DNA of 64,000 nucleotides from Vampirovibrio chlorellavorus (GCA_001858525.1 LAPX01000004.1:551298-615297); one strand, 5' to 3'; positions 8,902 through 17,761 are shown, numbered from the stretch's first letter. Notes: generated by a model from the letters alone, not told the origin. Program-made: numbers and translations.

Positions 8902-9143
8902 GTTAAGGCAGGGTCCTGACCCGAGCAGCCCAAGTAGAGCGAAAAGCGGTTAAAAAAATCGTAAATTTCATTTATGATCGTTCATCTTTCAAAAGTGATA
9001 TTATTAGTTCAGTTGTACCGACAGTATGAGACCAGAAGCAAGGCGGCCACTTAAGTCCGGCGAAGCTTTGCTTATTCTAATCCAAAATGAAGGGTCTCTG
9101 AAGGGTTTATATTCGGTTTTCAGGAGTGTGAGGGTTGTACGGG

Positions 9144-9335
9144 ATGCGATTGCTGATTTCGGAAGTGGCTTATCGTAAAAAAGGCTGGAACATGCGAAAA
9201 GTGGCCGATAAGCTTGATCTAGACCATCAGACGGTCATGTACTGGAATCAGGGGCGGGCTTATCCTCGCTTTTTGACGCTGGTTCGGCTTTGTCGATTGC
9301 TGGAATGCACCTTTGAGGATTTACTGGCCGAGTAG
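9144..9335 (+). CDS. Small Cro/C1-type DNA-binding protein
   Basis: A 63-residue protein that is essentially one HTH domain: MRKVADKLDLDHQTVMYWNQGR followed by LVRLCRLLECTFEDLL, the usual XRE end. The ATG at 9144 has GAGGG 9 bases upstream. It faces away from the HTH gene at 8485-8901, an arrangement like a lysogeny switch or a small regulatory island, but no phage gene is present. Confidence 0.7.
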   Translation: MRLLISEVAYRKKGWNMRKVADKLDLDHQTVMYWNQGRAYPRFLTLVRLCRLLECTFEDLLAE

Positions 9336-9339
9336 CCAT

Positions 9340-9444
9340 ATGGGTCTTGTAAAGATTCCGCAGGGATCAACATCTGCCCAATGGCTGTTGTATAACCGGG
9401 AGTCTTCAATTCGACTGAGAAAGGATGCCAAAGTGTTTCGGTGA
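9340..9444 (+). CDS. Possible 34-residue small ORF
   Basis: An ATG frame of 34 codons begins 4 bases after the HTH stop codon and reads MGLVKIPQGSTSAQWLLYNR at its start. It is basic and has no known family or clear ribosome binding site. It may be chance. Confidence 0.2.
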   Translation: MGLVKIPQGSTSAQWLLYNRESSIRLRKDAKVFR

Positions 9445-9559
9445 GGTGGTTTAAAAATCATGGGGGCTCAATAATGGCAGCGCGTTGGTTTTTATTTTAA
9501 AACAGTAACTGTGCTGACCGGTGTGATGCATCGATTGAGGAGGGTGAGTTTATTCGGCA

Positions 9560-9870
9560 TTATTCTGGAATGGTTTGGTCAATTTTGATGAGCGTGTCGA
9601 GGTGAGTGTTTTTGGTGGCGCAAATGCAAGCAAGTAATAATGGGTCGGGCAGTTCAGACTTCTTTTGGGAGGTGGGTGATCCGTTTTTCGAGATATGGGC
9701 CCTGGAAATGGCTGGCTTGCAGACTGCCCGCACGGATGCCTTCTTTCAGCAGTGTCATGAGGACATTCAGGTGCTTTTGGCCTATACTCTTGTGCTGAAT
9801 AGCGCTGCTGAGAATCCCTTTCAGCGAGCGTTGGGGTTACCCCGGCATCCCCGGATGAATTTGATCTAGC
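9560..9870 (-). pseudogene. Possible decayed gene, frame disrupted
   Basis: No single frame is convincing here, yet two minus-strand frames look protein-like in turn. One (about 9690-9850) reads LKGILSSAIQHKSIGQ and ends at a TGA; the next frame reads SELPDPLLLACICATKN and ends at TTA 9560-9562. The second piece faintly recalls the C-terminal part of PIN-domain toxins, but this is weak. A frameshifted remnant next to the HTH genes would fit a decaying accessory island. Confidence 0.25.
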
Positions 9871-9917
9871 CACATGGCTCTTAGAATTGCTTATTTTCAA
9901 GCAGGAAGGCTTTTACC

Positions 9918-10394
9918 ATGACCCAGGAATGTGCTTCTCCATCTACCCAGTTGTCTCAATTGGTTGATCTGTTGCCCCCGCCCCCCTTGCCCATTGGGAG
10001 CTATGTGGCCACGGTGCAGGTGGGCAATTTAGTGCACACGTCCGGTGTGTTGCCCATGAAAGCGGGGCAGGTAGCGGTGACTGGCGCTGTGGGCAGTTGG
10101 GATTTGGGTATTGCCGAAGGTCAGGAAGCAGCCCGGTTGTGTATTTTGAATGCCTTGAGCCTTGTTCAGCACACCTTGGGAAGTCTAGATCGGGTCAAGC
10201 GGATTGTGAAAGTGACCGGCTTTGTGAGCAGCGCGCCCAACTTCTACGAGCAACCCCAGGTGATGAATGCCGCTTCTGACTTGCTGGTGCAGTATTTTGG
10301 AGAGGCCGGAAAGCATGTGCGTTCTGCGGTGGGGGTGGCCAGCTTGCCTAAAAACGCTTCTGTGGAAGTGGAGCTGATTGTAGAAGTCCTGTAA
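9918..10394 (+). CDS. RidA family protein (YjgF/YER057c/UK114)
   Basis: A 158-residue member of the Rid family, whose best known members hydrolyse reactive enamine/imine intermediates from PLP enzymes. Visible features are [35 protein letters not shown] and the C-terminal [15 protein letters not shown]. The usual catalytic Arg of RidA (in the R-[ST]-x-V motif) appears as [10 protein letters not shown]. The N-terminal extension and spacing fit the longer Rid subfamily rather than classic RidA. AGGAAGG lies 8 bases before the ATG. It converges with the gene at 10405. Confidence 0.85.
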   Translation: MTQECASPSTQLSQLVDLLPPPPLPIGSYVATVQVGNLVHTSGVLPMKAGQVAVTGAVGSWDLGIAEGQEAARLCILNALSLVQHTLGSLDRVKRIVKVTGFVSSAPNFYEQPQVMNAASDLLVQYFGEAGKHVRSAVGVASLPKNASVEVELIVEVL

Positions 10395-10404
10395 GACCTC
10401 CCAT

Positions 10405-11061
10405 TCAACTCAGTTGAGACAATTGTTGACTCAAGGTCGCGTTGATCTGCTGCACGACGCTCAGACGCTCCTGAATCTGTTGATCTTCTGAAGAGCCCGG
10501 CAATAGATTAACCCGGATCGCCTGCAAAGTGGCTTGAATCTTATTAAGCTGTAAGGCGGCTATGAGAATGTTGGTTTTTTCAATATCGCCTGCAGAGTAG
10601 CCACTTTGCTGCATGGTTTCAACCAGTTGCTGCGTCTGTTGGCTCGCTTGTGGCGACTCAGGTTCCACATTCACCAAATTCGCCACCAGGTTGGAAACAA
10701 CGGGATCATGACTAACCAGCTTTTCCAGATTTTGACTGGTTTCAGCGTGGTTGTTCAGGTCAATGGGCTTTGGACTGGCTTTAGGACTCAACAGTAACTG
10801 AAACATGAAGGTAAATATGCTCATTAAAGCCAAGCTAATGGAGCTTATGCCAGCATTGCCAGTTCCAATAGGAAAACCACCTGTTGGACCACCTGGAAAT
10901 AAACCAAATGCAGCCTGATCCAATGAAGGAAAGCCCTGAATTAACGAATGGGTCAAAGCCTGTTCAATTTGACCCAGGCCTGCATTGTTGCCCAGCGCTT
11001 GAGTCGCAAATTGAGTTTGGGCCAAACCTGTTTGTTGCCCTAATACATGAATACCAGCCAT
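10405..11061 (-). CDS. Hypothetical Gln-rich protein with one hydrophobic segment
   Basis: A 218-residue protein of unknown function. The first 75 residues are Gly/Gln/Ala-rich and of low complexity, then one hydrophobic segment (about residues 76-92, [17 protein letters not shown]) and a Gln-rich helical C-terminus with coiled-coil-like heptads. The ATG at 11061 has GGAG 8 bases upstream; another ATG at 11076 does not. No enzyme motif is seen. The layout resembles a membrane-anchored or exported helical protein of a lineage-specific kind. Confidence 0.6.
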   Translation of the reverse strand: MAGIHVLGQQTGLAQTQFATQALGNNAGLGQIEQALTHSLIQGFPSLDQAAFGLFPGGPTGGFPIGTGNAGISSISLALMSIFTFMFQLLLSPKASPKPIDLNNHAETSQNLEKLVSHDPVVSNLVANLVNVEPESPQASQQTQQLVETMQQSGYSAGDIEKTNILIAALQLNKIQATLQAIRVNLLPGSSEDQQIQERLSVVQQINATLSQQLSQLS

Positions 11062-11273
11062 CAATAAATCTCCCATATTGTATCGTTAATGCCTATATCC
11101 TATTGATATAATAAAAACAAATATATCCAAGAGATTTACAAAGTGTGAAGAAGCGTGAAGCACACTGGGTAAAGCATGACCTCTTCCTTCAGTCAGCAGT
11201 TTATTCTGCCCAAGTAAAGACGGCTGATACACCCTTTATCAGAGCGCTTGCAGCTGGTAAGGGGCAGGGACGG

Positions 11274-12014
11274 CTACTGACCGTAGCGTCGTTCCCGCTG
11301 GGCGAAAACTTCCACGGCGCGCTCAAATGCTTGCGGGCTAAAGTCTGGCCATAGCAGGTCGGTGACATAGAACTCGGCATAGGCGCTTTGCCATAGCAGG
11401 TAGTTGCTGATGCGGGAATCTCCGCCGGTGCGGATGAGCAAGTCCAGATCGGGTAATCCGTGGGTGTAGAGTTTGGCATCTATGTGGGTTTCGGTAATGT
11501 CTGCTGGAGAGAGCTTGCCATCCTGAATGTCCTCAGCCAGTTGTTGCATGGCCTGGGTGAGTTCATGGCGTCCGCCGTAATTGGCCGCAATCTGGAATTT
11601 CAGGCCGGTATTTTCGGCCGTTTGGGCATGAGCAGCCTGGATGAGGTTGTATAGATCCTTGGGAAAGGCGGAAATATCGCCGATAAAGCGAATTTGCACA
11701 TTGTTACGGTGCAGTTCGGCCAGCTCTTTGGAGAGGGCTTCCACAAACAAGCGCAGTAAATAGCCCACTTCCTCGGTGCTGCGGCGCCAGTTTTCTGTGG
11801 AAAAGGCGTACACGGTTAGCGCTTTTAGCCCGTGGTCTGAGCCAAAGCGAACCAGCGTTCTCAAAGCGTCCACGCCTTTTTTGTGGCCCACGAGGGTGGG
11901 TAAGTGTCGCTGTTTGGCCCAGCGACGGTTGCCATCCATAATGATGGCCGCATGTTTTAGTCCGCTGGTAGTGAGCAGTTCGGTAAACCGGGTGCTGGCT
12001 TCTGTGGTAATCAT
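11274..12014 (-). CDS. uppS: Undecaprenyl diphosphate synthase (isoprenyl transferase)
   Basis: A cis-prenyltransferase that condenses IPP onto FPP to make the C55 lipid carrier for cell-wall synthesis. The 246-residue protein has HAAIIMDGNRRWAKQR (catalytic Asp27), GHKKGVD, YAFSTENWRRS and the C-terminal RTGGDSRISNYLLWQ with the Mg-binding acidic residue near its end. Length is typical. I start at the ATG 12014; a longer frame to 12044 has no advantage. Together with murA it supplies peptidoglycan precursors. Confidence 0.95.
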   Translation of the reverse strand: MITTEASTRFTELLTTSGLKHAAIIMDGNRRWAKQRHLPTLVGHKKGVDALRTLVRFGSDHGLKALTVYAFSTENWRRSTEEVGYLLRLFVEALSKELAELHRNNVQIRFIGDISAFPKDLYNLIQAAHAQTAENTGLKFQIAANYGGRHELTQAMQQLAEDIQDGKLSPADITETHIDAKLYTHGLPDLDLLIRTGGDSRISNYLLWQSAYAEFYVTDLLWPDFSPQAFERAVEVFAQRERRYGQ

Positions 12015-12113
12015 TCGATTTATTTTAGGACAAGCGCCCTGCAATACAAGTCCAGCTAAGGTTTATAGAAGTGGTCTTGCAAACCCTTATGACGTGCTAA
12101 AAGTGAAGCTTTA

Positions 12114-13799
12114 TTATTTGGCCCCGGCCTGTTCCAAAAGCTGCACAATCTCCGTGTAGCCGGATTCTTTTGCAAGTTGCAGCGGCGTTTTGCCATCACT
12201 GCCCGGTTGGTTGAGATCGGCACCGGCTTCAATCAACACACGGATGCGGCTGCTTTCGTTATAGCTCTTGATAGCGGTAATCATGATGGGCTCACCCAAA
12301 TCATTTTTAACATTCAGCTTGGCACCTTTGGCAATCAGAAGTTTTAGTATGGTCGTCCCGTTTTCATAATTCTGCAGAGCTGCCATTAAAGGTAAAGGTT
12401 GGATGTCGTTTTGGATGTAGTTTGGAATTCCGGCTTTATTCACATCGCATCCAGCCTCAATTAACAGTTTTACCACCTCGGGGGTGCTGAATGCAGCGGC
12501 TCTATTCAATGGGTTTGGCTCTAGTTTACTGCCTGCTTTTAGTAGTAGTTTTATCACTTCCGTATTGTTGCGGCCTGCGGCCATTGCAAGTGGACTGATG
12601 CCATTGCCATCGATCTGATTCACATCAGCTCCGCTTGCTAGTAAAAGCTTTACTGTGTCAGTGTGCTGTCCTTCAACCGCTGCGGTTAGTGGTGTAGGGT
12701 AATAGTCGACGAATTTGGGGTTCACCTGAGCGCCATGTTGAATCAGGAGTTGGGCTATCGCTGTGTGCCCCATTATTGTTGCTTGAGAGAGTGAGCCTAC
12801 ATTTCCATTATTAGGATCGGCACCAGCACTTAAAAATAGTTTCACTGCCTCTATTTGGTTATTCCTTGCCGCTACTCCCAAGGGGGTTCCTCCATCCAAA
12901 CACTCTTGTTGGAGATTGGCGCCCAGTTGCAAGAATTTTCGTATCAAGACAATGTTCCCTTTTTCCGCTGCACTGCAAAACGCGTGGCTCTGGTTCAGTT
13001 CTGCCGCGGCCCCAGCTTGGATTAACAGGTTGGTGACTTCGGGGTTATTGTACTGAACGGATTTCTGTAAGGGTGAACATGCTGATGTGGTGGTAGTTTT
13101 AGTAGTGGCGCCGGCTTGCAACAATACTTTTGTGATTTCAACATTCCCATTTTCTGCAGCTGCGCACAACGGAGTACGGTCGTGTGTGTCGATTCCATTG
13201 GGATTAGCACCCGCTTTAAGGAGAATTTGAACCGTTTTGGGCTCTTCACTCTCCACGGCTTTTACTAATATATTCGGATTATTCTCTGCGCCTGCTTCCA
13301 GAAGAATCTGTACTGTATGGGGGTGTTTTGCCTGAATGGCCAAGATCAGCGGGGTGTAGTCTGTGAATTTGGCTCCGCCGTCAACATTTGAGCCCGTTAG
13401 TAAAAGTCCTCTCACAATCAGGTCCTGTCCCAGCCATGCGGCAAGATGTAAGGGTGTTAAGCCGGATATCAAACTTATGGGCAGTAATAACAGGACGCAG
13501 AAATTTAAGACAGTGCCAATGAAGTAAATGCCCAAGCTGGAAAGCTTAACCATACGTGAAAAAAATAAGAATAAAAAAACTGCTAAAGTCAGTAAGAGCT
13601 GGATTCCGAGCAATAAAAACCCAATTAAAGAAAGCCACACACTAAGAATGAGCAATAGGGCAATAACAAAAGGAATGCTATTGATGCAAACGCTGAGGAA
13701 TAAGATTTTTATAACACGCAGCCAAAGTTTGCCACGATTACTTTTGAATTTACCCTGGTCCAAGTGGGCTTTTTCCAGTGGGGCTTGATCGTGGCTCAT
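12114..13799 (-). CDS. Membrane-anchored ankyrin-repeat protein
   Basis: A 561-residue protein. Residues 1-25 are charged, 25-110 hold about three closely spaced hydrophobic helices, and from about 112 to the end runs a solenoid of roughly 13 ankyrin repeats (recurring TPLHLAA, LLxAGAxxN, TPLCAAAENGN, GKTPLQLAKESG). The repeat domain probably faces the cytoplasm or periplasm depending on topology, which I cannot fix. The gene is AT-richer than its neighbours. GAGGT lies 5 bases before the ATG. Ankyrin solenoids bind proteins; a host-interaction role is possible but not shown. Confidence 0.85.
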   Translation of the reverse strand: MSHDQAPLEKAHLDQGKFKSNRGKLWLRVIKILFLSVCINSIPFVIALLLILSVWLSLIGFLLLGIQLLLTLAVFLFLFFSRMVKLSSLGIYFIGTVLNFCVLLLLPISLISGLTPLHLAAWLGQDLIVRGLLLTGSNVDGGAKFTDYTPLILAIQAKHPHTVQILLEAGAENNPNILVKAVESEEPKTVQILLKAGANPNGIDTHDRTPLCAAAENGNVEITKVLLQAGATTKTTTTSACSPLQKSVQYNNPEVTNLLIQAGAAAELNQSHAFCSAAEKGNIVLIRKFLQLGANLQQECLDGGTPLGVAARNNQIEAVKLFLSAGADPNNGNVGSLSQATIMGHTAIAQLLIQHGAQVNPKFVDYYPTPLTAAVEGQHTDTVKLLLASGADVNQIDGNGISPLAMAAGRNNTEVIKLLLKAGSKLEPNPLNRAAAFSTPEVVKLLIEAGCDVNKAGIPNYIQNDIQPLPLMAALQNYENGTTILKLLIAKGAKLNVKNDLGEPIMITAIKSYNESSRIRVLIEAGADLNQPGSDGKTPLQLAKESGYTEIVQLLEQAGAK

Positions 13800-14107
13800 G
13801 TCATACCTCTGTTCTCATTTTCAATAGCAGTGAGAGGAGGTTATTTTTAAAGTCTTGTTTTTATTTAAAGGCAATATTTTGGATGAAATTGCCCCTAAAG
13901 AAAAACAGCCTTACCAGATTAGAGGAGATGACATAGTGTAGTAGTAGGTGTGTTTGTTGGTAAAGCTGAAGAATTGAGTAGTTCGTTTTGTTTAACTTTC
14001 GCCAGATCATTATAGCAAAACAGCCCACCAATGGTCTAACAAAGCGCCGGACTTTATTAGACCATTGGCTAATTCACAAAACGGGTCAGTCTCTTGCCTG
14101 TAATACG
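13800..14107. other. Upstream region of the ankyrin gene, with an inverted repeat
   Basis: About 300 AT-rich bases without a gene. It contains a perfect 12-bp inverted repeat at 14028-14068, described separately, and otherwise nothing I can assign. Confidence 0.5.
14028..14068. repeat. Perfect 12-bp inverted repeat with 17-base loop
   Basis: CCAATGGTCTAA is mirrored by TTAGACCATTGG after 17 bases. There is no T-run after either arm, so it is not a standard terminator. It lies about 230 bases upstream of the ankyrin gene and just beyond the ycf23 terminator. It could be a protein-binding site or an RNA hairpin. Confidence 0.6.
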
Positions 14108-14138
14108 CAAAAACTGCCCGACCAGCAGGCAGTTTTTG
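14108..14138. terminator. Terminator after ycf23
   Basis: CAAAAACTGCC pairs with GGCAGTTTTTG across a 9-base loop, 30 bases after the ycf23 stop codon; T-runs exist on both strands. Confidence 0.75.
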
Positions 14139-14169
14139 AGAACCGGAGTTTCCCTAAATGGGGGAATGG

Positions 14170-14925
14170 CTAGCAGGCCACGCTGATTTTGTGGGTGCTG
14201 GCAGCCACGACGGACTGGCAACGTTCAACCATTTCCGCTTCGTTTTGGGCTTTATTCACAAAGCTACCGACGCCTACCGCAGCGGCACCGGCTTCAAAAG
14301 CGGCAGCCACGTTACCAGCGGTAATGCCACTGGCGGTCATAACCGGCAAGCGGGTGGCTTTCACCAAAGCACGGGTGTTGCGCAGGGTGATGGCTTCTTT
14401 TTCTGCCTGGCTCAAAGATTTTACAGTGGGCTCCGCAGCCAGGACGCGGCTAGCGCCTTCGGTCTGGATGATATCCACACCGAGCGCTTCCAGTTGGGCG
14501 GCCAAGCGCACTTGGCTTTCCACGGTCAGGTGACCCGGGATGGTGATGGACACCAGTGCTTGGCCCTGAACCAAAGACACGGTTTGCTGAGCCAGTTCCA
14601 GTACTTCATCGGCGCTGAGGAACAGCCCTTGATCGTACAGGGCGTCGAAGTTGCCCAATTCGGCCACATCCGCACCGGCGGCCACGGCAGCGGCCAAGGC
14701 GGCAGGGTCTACGCTGGAGGCGAACACAGCAGCTTGGGTAGCCTCTTTGGCGGATTTCACGATTTCAGGGTGGGCGGCCACGTCCACAGCAACGGCGCCA
14801 GCGGCTTCAGCGGACCGAACCACTTGCAGCACATTGTCCAAATCCAGGTTGGCAATCCCGGCGATGACTTTAACAGCGTTGCGGGCTTCTAAAGCGGATT
14901 TTAAGGCGTTGATACGAGCGTTCAT
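14170..14925 (-). CDS. Ycf23-like DUF561 protein (TIM-barrel)
   Basis: A 251-residue protein matching the Ycf23/DUF561 family, known chiefly from cyanobacteria and red-algal plastids. Visible are NAVKVIAGIANLDLDNV, a VAAHPEIVKSA strand, VDVAAH, TEGASRV and the barrel end ASGITAGNVAAAFEAGAAAVGVGSF, which resembles phosphate-binding loops of TIM barrels. The biochemical function is not known. The ATG at 14925 has GGAGAGAG upstream. Its presence supports a cyanobacteria-related host. It is a single gene with its own terminator. Confidence 0.82.
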   Translation of the reverse strand: MNARINALKSALEARNAVKVIAGIANLDLDNVLQVVRSAEAAGAVAVDVAAHPEIVKSAKEATQAAVFASSVDPAALAAAVAAGADVAELGNFDALYDQGLFLSADEVLELAQQTVSLVQGQALVSITIPGHLTVESQVRLAAQLEALGVDIIQTEGASRVLAAEPTVKSLSQAEKEAITLRNTRALVKATRLPVMTASGITAGNVAAAFEAGAAAVGVGSFVNKAQNEAEMVERCQSVVAASTHKISVAC

Positions 14926-14984
14926 GATGGATCTCTCTCCAAACAACAGTTGATATGAATGTCATTATAATGGAAGCATGCCTA

Positions 14985-16883
14985 CTATAAGGCAACACTT
15001 TGCATCAGGGTTTCTATCTCCGGGTTCAGAGCCTTGGCCTGAGCCAACTTCTCGGAAGCGGCCTCGGTTTCTCCCATTTGCCGCAGGGCCTCACCCCAGT
15101 AGTACAAAATCAGGGCGGCTTCTGTGGGGGGGGCGGTGTGGCCCAGTTCTTCAAAGGCTCGGTTCAAAGCGTCCGCAGAGATCAGGAAGCCAGCCAGCAG
15201 GGCCAGATTGACCCCGGCTTCCAGATGTTGGGGCACAAGTTCAAGCAGGCTTTGGAATGTGGTTTGGGCGGTTTGCCAGTGGATTTGCTTGTCTGGTGGG
15301 GTGGTGGCCGCTTCGGCCAGTCGCATGTGACACAGCCCCAATAGGTACAAGCTGGGCACGTTGTGCGGATCTTGTGCCAGCGCCTGAAGGAGGCTGTCCT
15401 GAGCTTCGCTTAATTCACCCAACTGCATCAGGGTCTCGGCCAAGGCAATTTTGGCGCTGAGGTGGTCGGGTTCTAGTTGCAAGGTTTTCCGGTACTTGTT
15501 CACGGCATCCTTGAGATCGCCGTGGCGGTATAAAACCAGTCCATAAAAGAAGTTCATTTGGGCGGAATCCGGCTTGCGGCGGATGATTGGGCGCATCTGC
15601 CGGACGGCCTCCAGGGTTTCCCTCTGCTCGCACAGCACCAGCGCCAAATTGACGGCAGCCTCATCTAAATCTGGCTTCTCTATCAGGGCCTTTTGTAGAT
15701 GCTCTTTGGCTTTGGGCCACTCTTCCAGACCCATGTAGTAAGTGCCTAGTAAATAATGGGCCTGTGGGTTCCATTGATCCCGCTGCTCTATGGCTTTCAG
15801 GTGCGGCAGGGCCTCTTCGGAGCGGCCGGTTTTGATCAGGGCCAGGGCCAGATTCATAATCAGGGTCAGGTTATCCGGCTCCTGTGCAAAAGCGTTGTTC
15901 AAATGCGGCAAGGCCGCTTCAAACTGACCATTTTCTAGCAACTGCTGTCCCCATTCGGCTTCCAGCCCCGGCAGATCCGCTTGCAGGCTTTGGCAGTGGG
16001 CAAATTGCTGAAAACCTTCCTCATATTGCCCTTGCTGGCACAGGGCAATCCCCCAGCTTAGATAGGCTTCCGGGAGTTCCGGGTTGAGGGTGGTGGCCTG
16101 CTTGTAATTATGGATGGCCACATCCAGGCGCTTTAAATTGGCCAGAATATCGCCTTGGTTTAGGTATGCTTCGGCCTTTTCCCAACCCAGATCGATGGCC
16201 TTGCGGGACTTACTGAGGGCCTCTTCATAGCGTCCCAGTCGGTTCAGGGCCACGCTCCAGAAGTAATAGGCTTCGGCATGCTTGGGCAGAAAGCGCAAGG
16301 TGATTCTGAATTTTTCGATGGCGCCCTGATAGTCCTGTAGCTCGGCCAAAATGGCGCCCCATAAAAAGTAAACCTGCGGCTGATGGCCGTAAATGGCTAA
16401 GGCTTGTTTGAAATGCTTGATGGCGTCCCGGTAGGTCCCTTGCTGAGCCAAGGCAATGCCCCAGTTCACGTGGGGTTCCGGATTTCCAGGGTCCAGGGCG
16501 ATGGCCTTTTCGTACAAGGCGCAGGCCTCTTCAATCTTTCCCTGAGTCATGAGGGCCGCTCCCCAAAGCATGTAGGGGTTGACCTGCTTGTGATCTTTTT
16601 CAATACACTGCTTAAACTTTTCGATGGCCTCATCCAGCCGGTTCATCTTGGCCAGAGCCACCCCCCAGTTCAGGTAGGGTTCATAGCGATTGGGAGAAAT
16701 TTCGCTGGCTTGCTTGAATTTGGCCAGTGCCTCTTCCAGTTGGCCGTTTTGCGCCAAATCCACGCCCCAGTTTACATAGGCCATGGCGTGATCGGGGGAA
16801 GTCTCCACGGCACGCAGATAGTCGGACACAATGCGATTGTACTGCCCGACTTTATCCAGAAAGCTGCGTATTGTTTTCTTCAT
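14985..16883 (-). CDS. Large TPR-repeat protein
   Basis: A 632-residue protein made almost wholly of tetratricopeptide repeats, about 16-17 units, each recognisable by the W/Y-G-A-x20-P spacing (AYVNWGVDLAQNGQLEEALA, then PYLNWGVALAKMNRLDEAI and so on). An unusual and constant feature is the NWG or LWG/FWS motif at the start of the first helices. There is no signal peptide and no other domain, so it is likely a cytoplasmic scaffold. It lies downstream of a 69-residue gene on the same strand, separated by a terminator-like hairpin. Confidence 0.88.
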   Translation of the reverse strand: MKKTIRSFLDKVGQYNRIVSDYLRAVETSPDHAMAYVNWGVDLAQNGQLEEALAKFKQASEISPNRYEPYLNWGVALAKMNRLDEAIEKFKQCIEKDHKQVNPYMLWGAALMTQGKIEEACALYEKAIALDPGNPEPHVNWGIALAQQGTYRDAIKHFKQALAIYGHQPQVYFLWGAILAELQDYQGAIEKFRITLRFLPKHAEAYYFWSVALNRLGRYEEALSKSRKAIDLGWEKAEAYLNQGDILANLKRLDVAIHNYKQATTLNPELPEAYLSWGIALCQQGQYEEGFQQFAHCQSLQADLPGLEAEWGQQLLENGQFEAALPHLNNAFAQEPDNLTLIMNLALALIKTGRSEEALPHLKAIEQRDQWNPQAHYLLGTYYMGLEEWPKAKEHLQKALIEKPDLDEAAVNLALVLCEQRETLEAVRQMRPIIRRKPDSAQMNFFYGLVLYRHGDLKDAVNKYRKTLQLEPDHLSAKIALAETLMQLGELSEAQDSLLQALAQDPHNVPSLYLLGLCHMRLAEAATTPPDKQIHWQTAQTTFQSLLELVPQHLEAGVNLALLAGFLISADALNRAFEELGHTAPPTEAALILYYWGEALRQMGETEAASEKLAQAKALNPEIETLMQSVAL

Positions 16884-16912
16884 GCTATTTCTACAGATTC
16901 ATTATGCCTATC

Positions 16913-16947
16913 AAAAACCAAAGGGAGCCTGTTCACAAGCTCCCTTT
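16913..16947 (-). terminator. Terminator or attenuator between the 69-residue gene and the TPR gene
   Basis: AAAGGGAGC pairs with GCTCCCTTT around a 10-base loop; on the minus strand GGTTTTTG follows. It lies 46 bases after the small gene and 30 bases before the TPR start codon. Confidence 0.7.
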
Positions 16948-16992
16948 GAATGAGGTTGTACGATTGTCCGTTGAATTTGGCTCTGAATGCGC

Positions 16993-17202
16993 TTAGGCCA
17001 GGTTTTCCCAATCGGGCTGCCCGGATTCATTCCAGCTCAAATCGGATTCAATGTTCAGGGTGTCGTAAGCATCCAAATACTCGATAAAGTCTTTTTGTTT
17101 ATAGCGCTGGCGCTTGAGCGAGCGGGTTTGGTACAGTCCTGCGGTGAGATCCAGGGCCTCAAATTTTTCAACATACTTTTTCATGGGCCGGTTCATAGCC
17201 AC
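16993..17202 (-). CDS. Small hypothetical protein (69 residues)
   Basis: A charged soluble protein with a Lys/Arg-rich first half (SLKRQRYKQKDFIEY) and an acidic Trp/Asp C-terminus (DLSWNESGQPDWENLA). I know no family. Start is GTG at 17202 with AGGAG 5 bases upstream, or the ATG two codons later. It has an extended -10 promoter about 190 bases upstream and its own terminator, so it looks like a real expressed gene. Confidence 0.6.
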   Translation of the reverse strand: MAMNRPMKKYVEKFEALDLTAGLYQTRSLKRQRYKQKDFIEYLDAYDTLNIESDLSWNESGQPDWENLA

Positions 17203-17486
17203 TTATTCTCCTCTATTCACTGTGAGTTCACCCAATTGGATCGTGTAAATGTCTTTCTACCCCGGTTATTTACCCACTGCAATGCCGATCTCACGACAGG
17301 CGCAAGCGGGCTGACTTCTTAAAAGCGTATCCCTCTTTCTTGCCTCAAAAAACCTTTAATTGGATTAAATCATTCCGTTTTTTCTTGAGTCTATTATACC
17401 AGTTGGGTTTCAATGTGAGTAGCCTCATATTCGCAAGGGTTTTCAGGGAAGCCCACCCTTTTTTGATAACAGCGGCTGCTCATAAC
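17203..17486. other. Leader region of the 69-residue gene
   Basis: About 285 bases without a gene; it holds the promoter at 17393-17401 and a long 5' leader in which I see no known riboswitch. Confidence 0.4.
17393..17401 (-). promoter_or_regulatory. Extended -10 promoter
   Basis: On the minus strand TGGTATAAT is an extended -10 element (TGn plus perfect TATAAT). No good -35 is seen. It would drive the 69-residue gene with a leader near 185 bases. Confidence 0.45.
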
Positions 17487-17514
17487 AAAATAACGGCCCG
17501 AAAGCCGTTATTTT
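17487..17514 (-). terminator. Terminator after rpoZ
   Basis: A perfect 11-bp stem AAAATAACGGC / GCCGTTATTTT with a 6-base loop, 20 bases after the rpoZ stop codon. Confidence 0.8.
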
Positions 17515-17533
17515 AGAAACTTTGAAGGCTGGG

Positions 17534-17761
17534 TTAGCCGATCAAGCCGTCGCCGATATCAATCTCGCTGGACTTCATGATCAAGGCCTGATAAATCACT
17601 TTCTCAGAGGAAGTGGAAGCCTTGGAGAAGGGATCGTGGCCCAGTTTGTCCCGATTGTCTTCCAGCAGGCGCTTGCCCAGCTCGGCAATTTCTAGCACCA
17701 GCGCGTAGCGGTTGGTTACTTTTTCGTTGAGATCGCAGGCGATCTGGGTAATGGTGGTCAT
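17534..17761 (-). CDS. rpoZ: RNA polymerase omega subunit (probable)
   Basis: A 75-residue protein with the omega signature KVTNRYALVLEIAELGKRLL near residues 14-33, followed by a short polar region and helical ALIMKSSEI. Omega promotes assembly of RNA polymerase by holding beta-prime. The usual second motif (KPxxxAxxEI) is poorly conserved, here YQALIMKSSEIDIG, so I keep some doubt. The ATG at 17761 has AAAGGGAG about 8-10 bases upstream. It is directly downstream of the GGDEF/HD-GYP gene on the same strand. Confidence 0.75.
   Translation of the reverse strand: MTTITQIACDLNEKVTNRYALVLEIAELGKRLLEDNRDKLGHDPFSKASTSSEKVIYQALIMKSSEIDIGDGLIG

Noticed and set aside
9606..9869. An 87-codon plus-strand frame
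   Set aside because: It overlaps a region where minus-strand frames look more protein-like; no start signal or motif.
9560..9870. Calling the decayed region a PIN-domain toxin gene
   Set aside because: Only one short segment (DPLLLACICATKN) faintly recalls a PIN C-terminus; the evidence is too thin for a named call, so it is listed only as a possible pseudogene.
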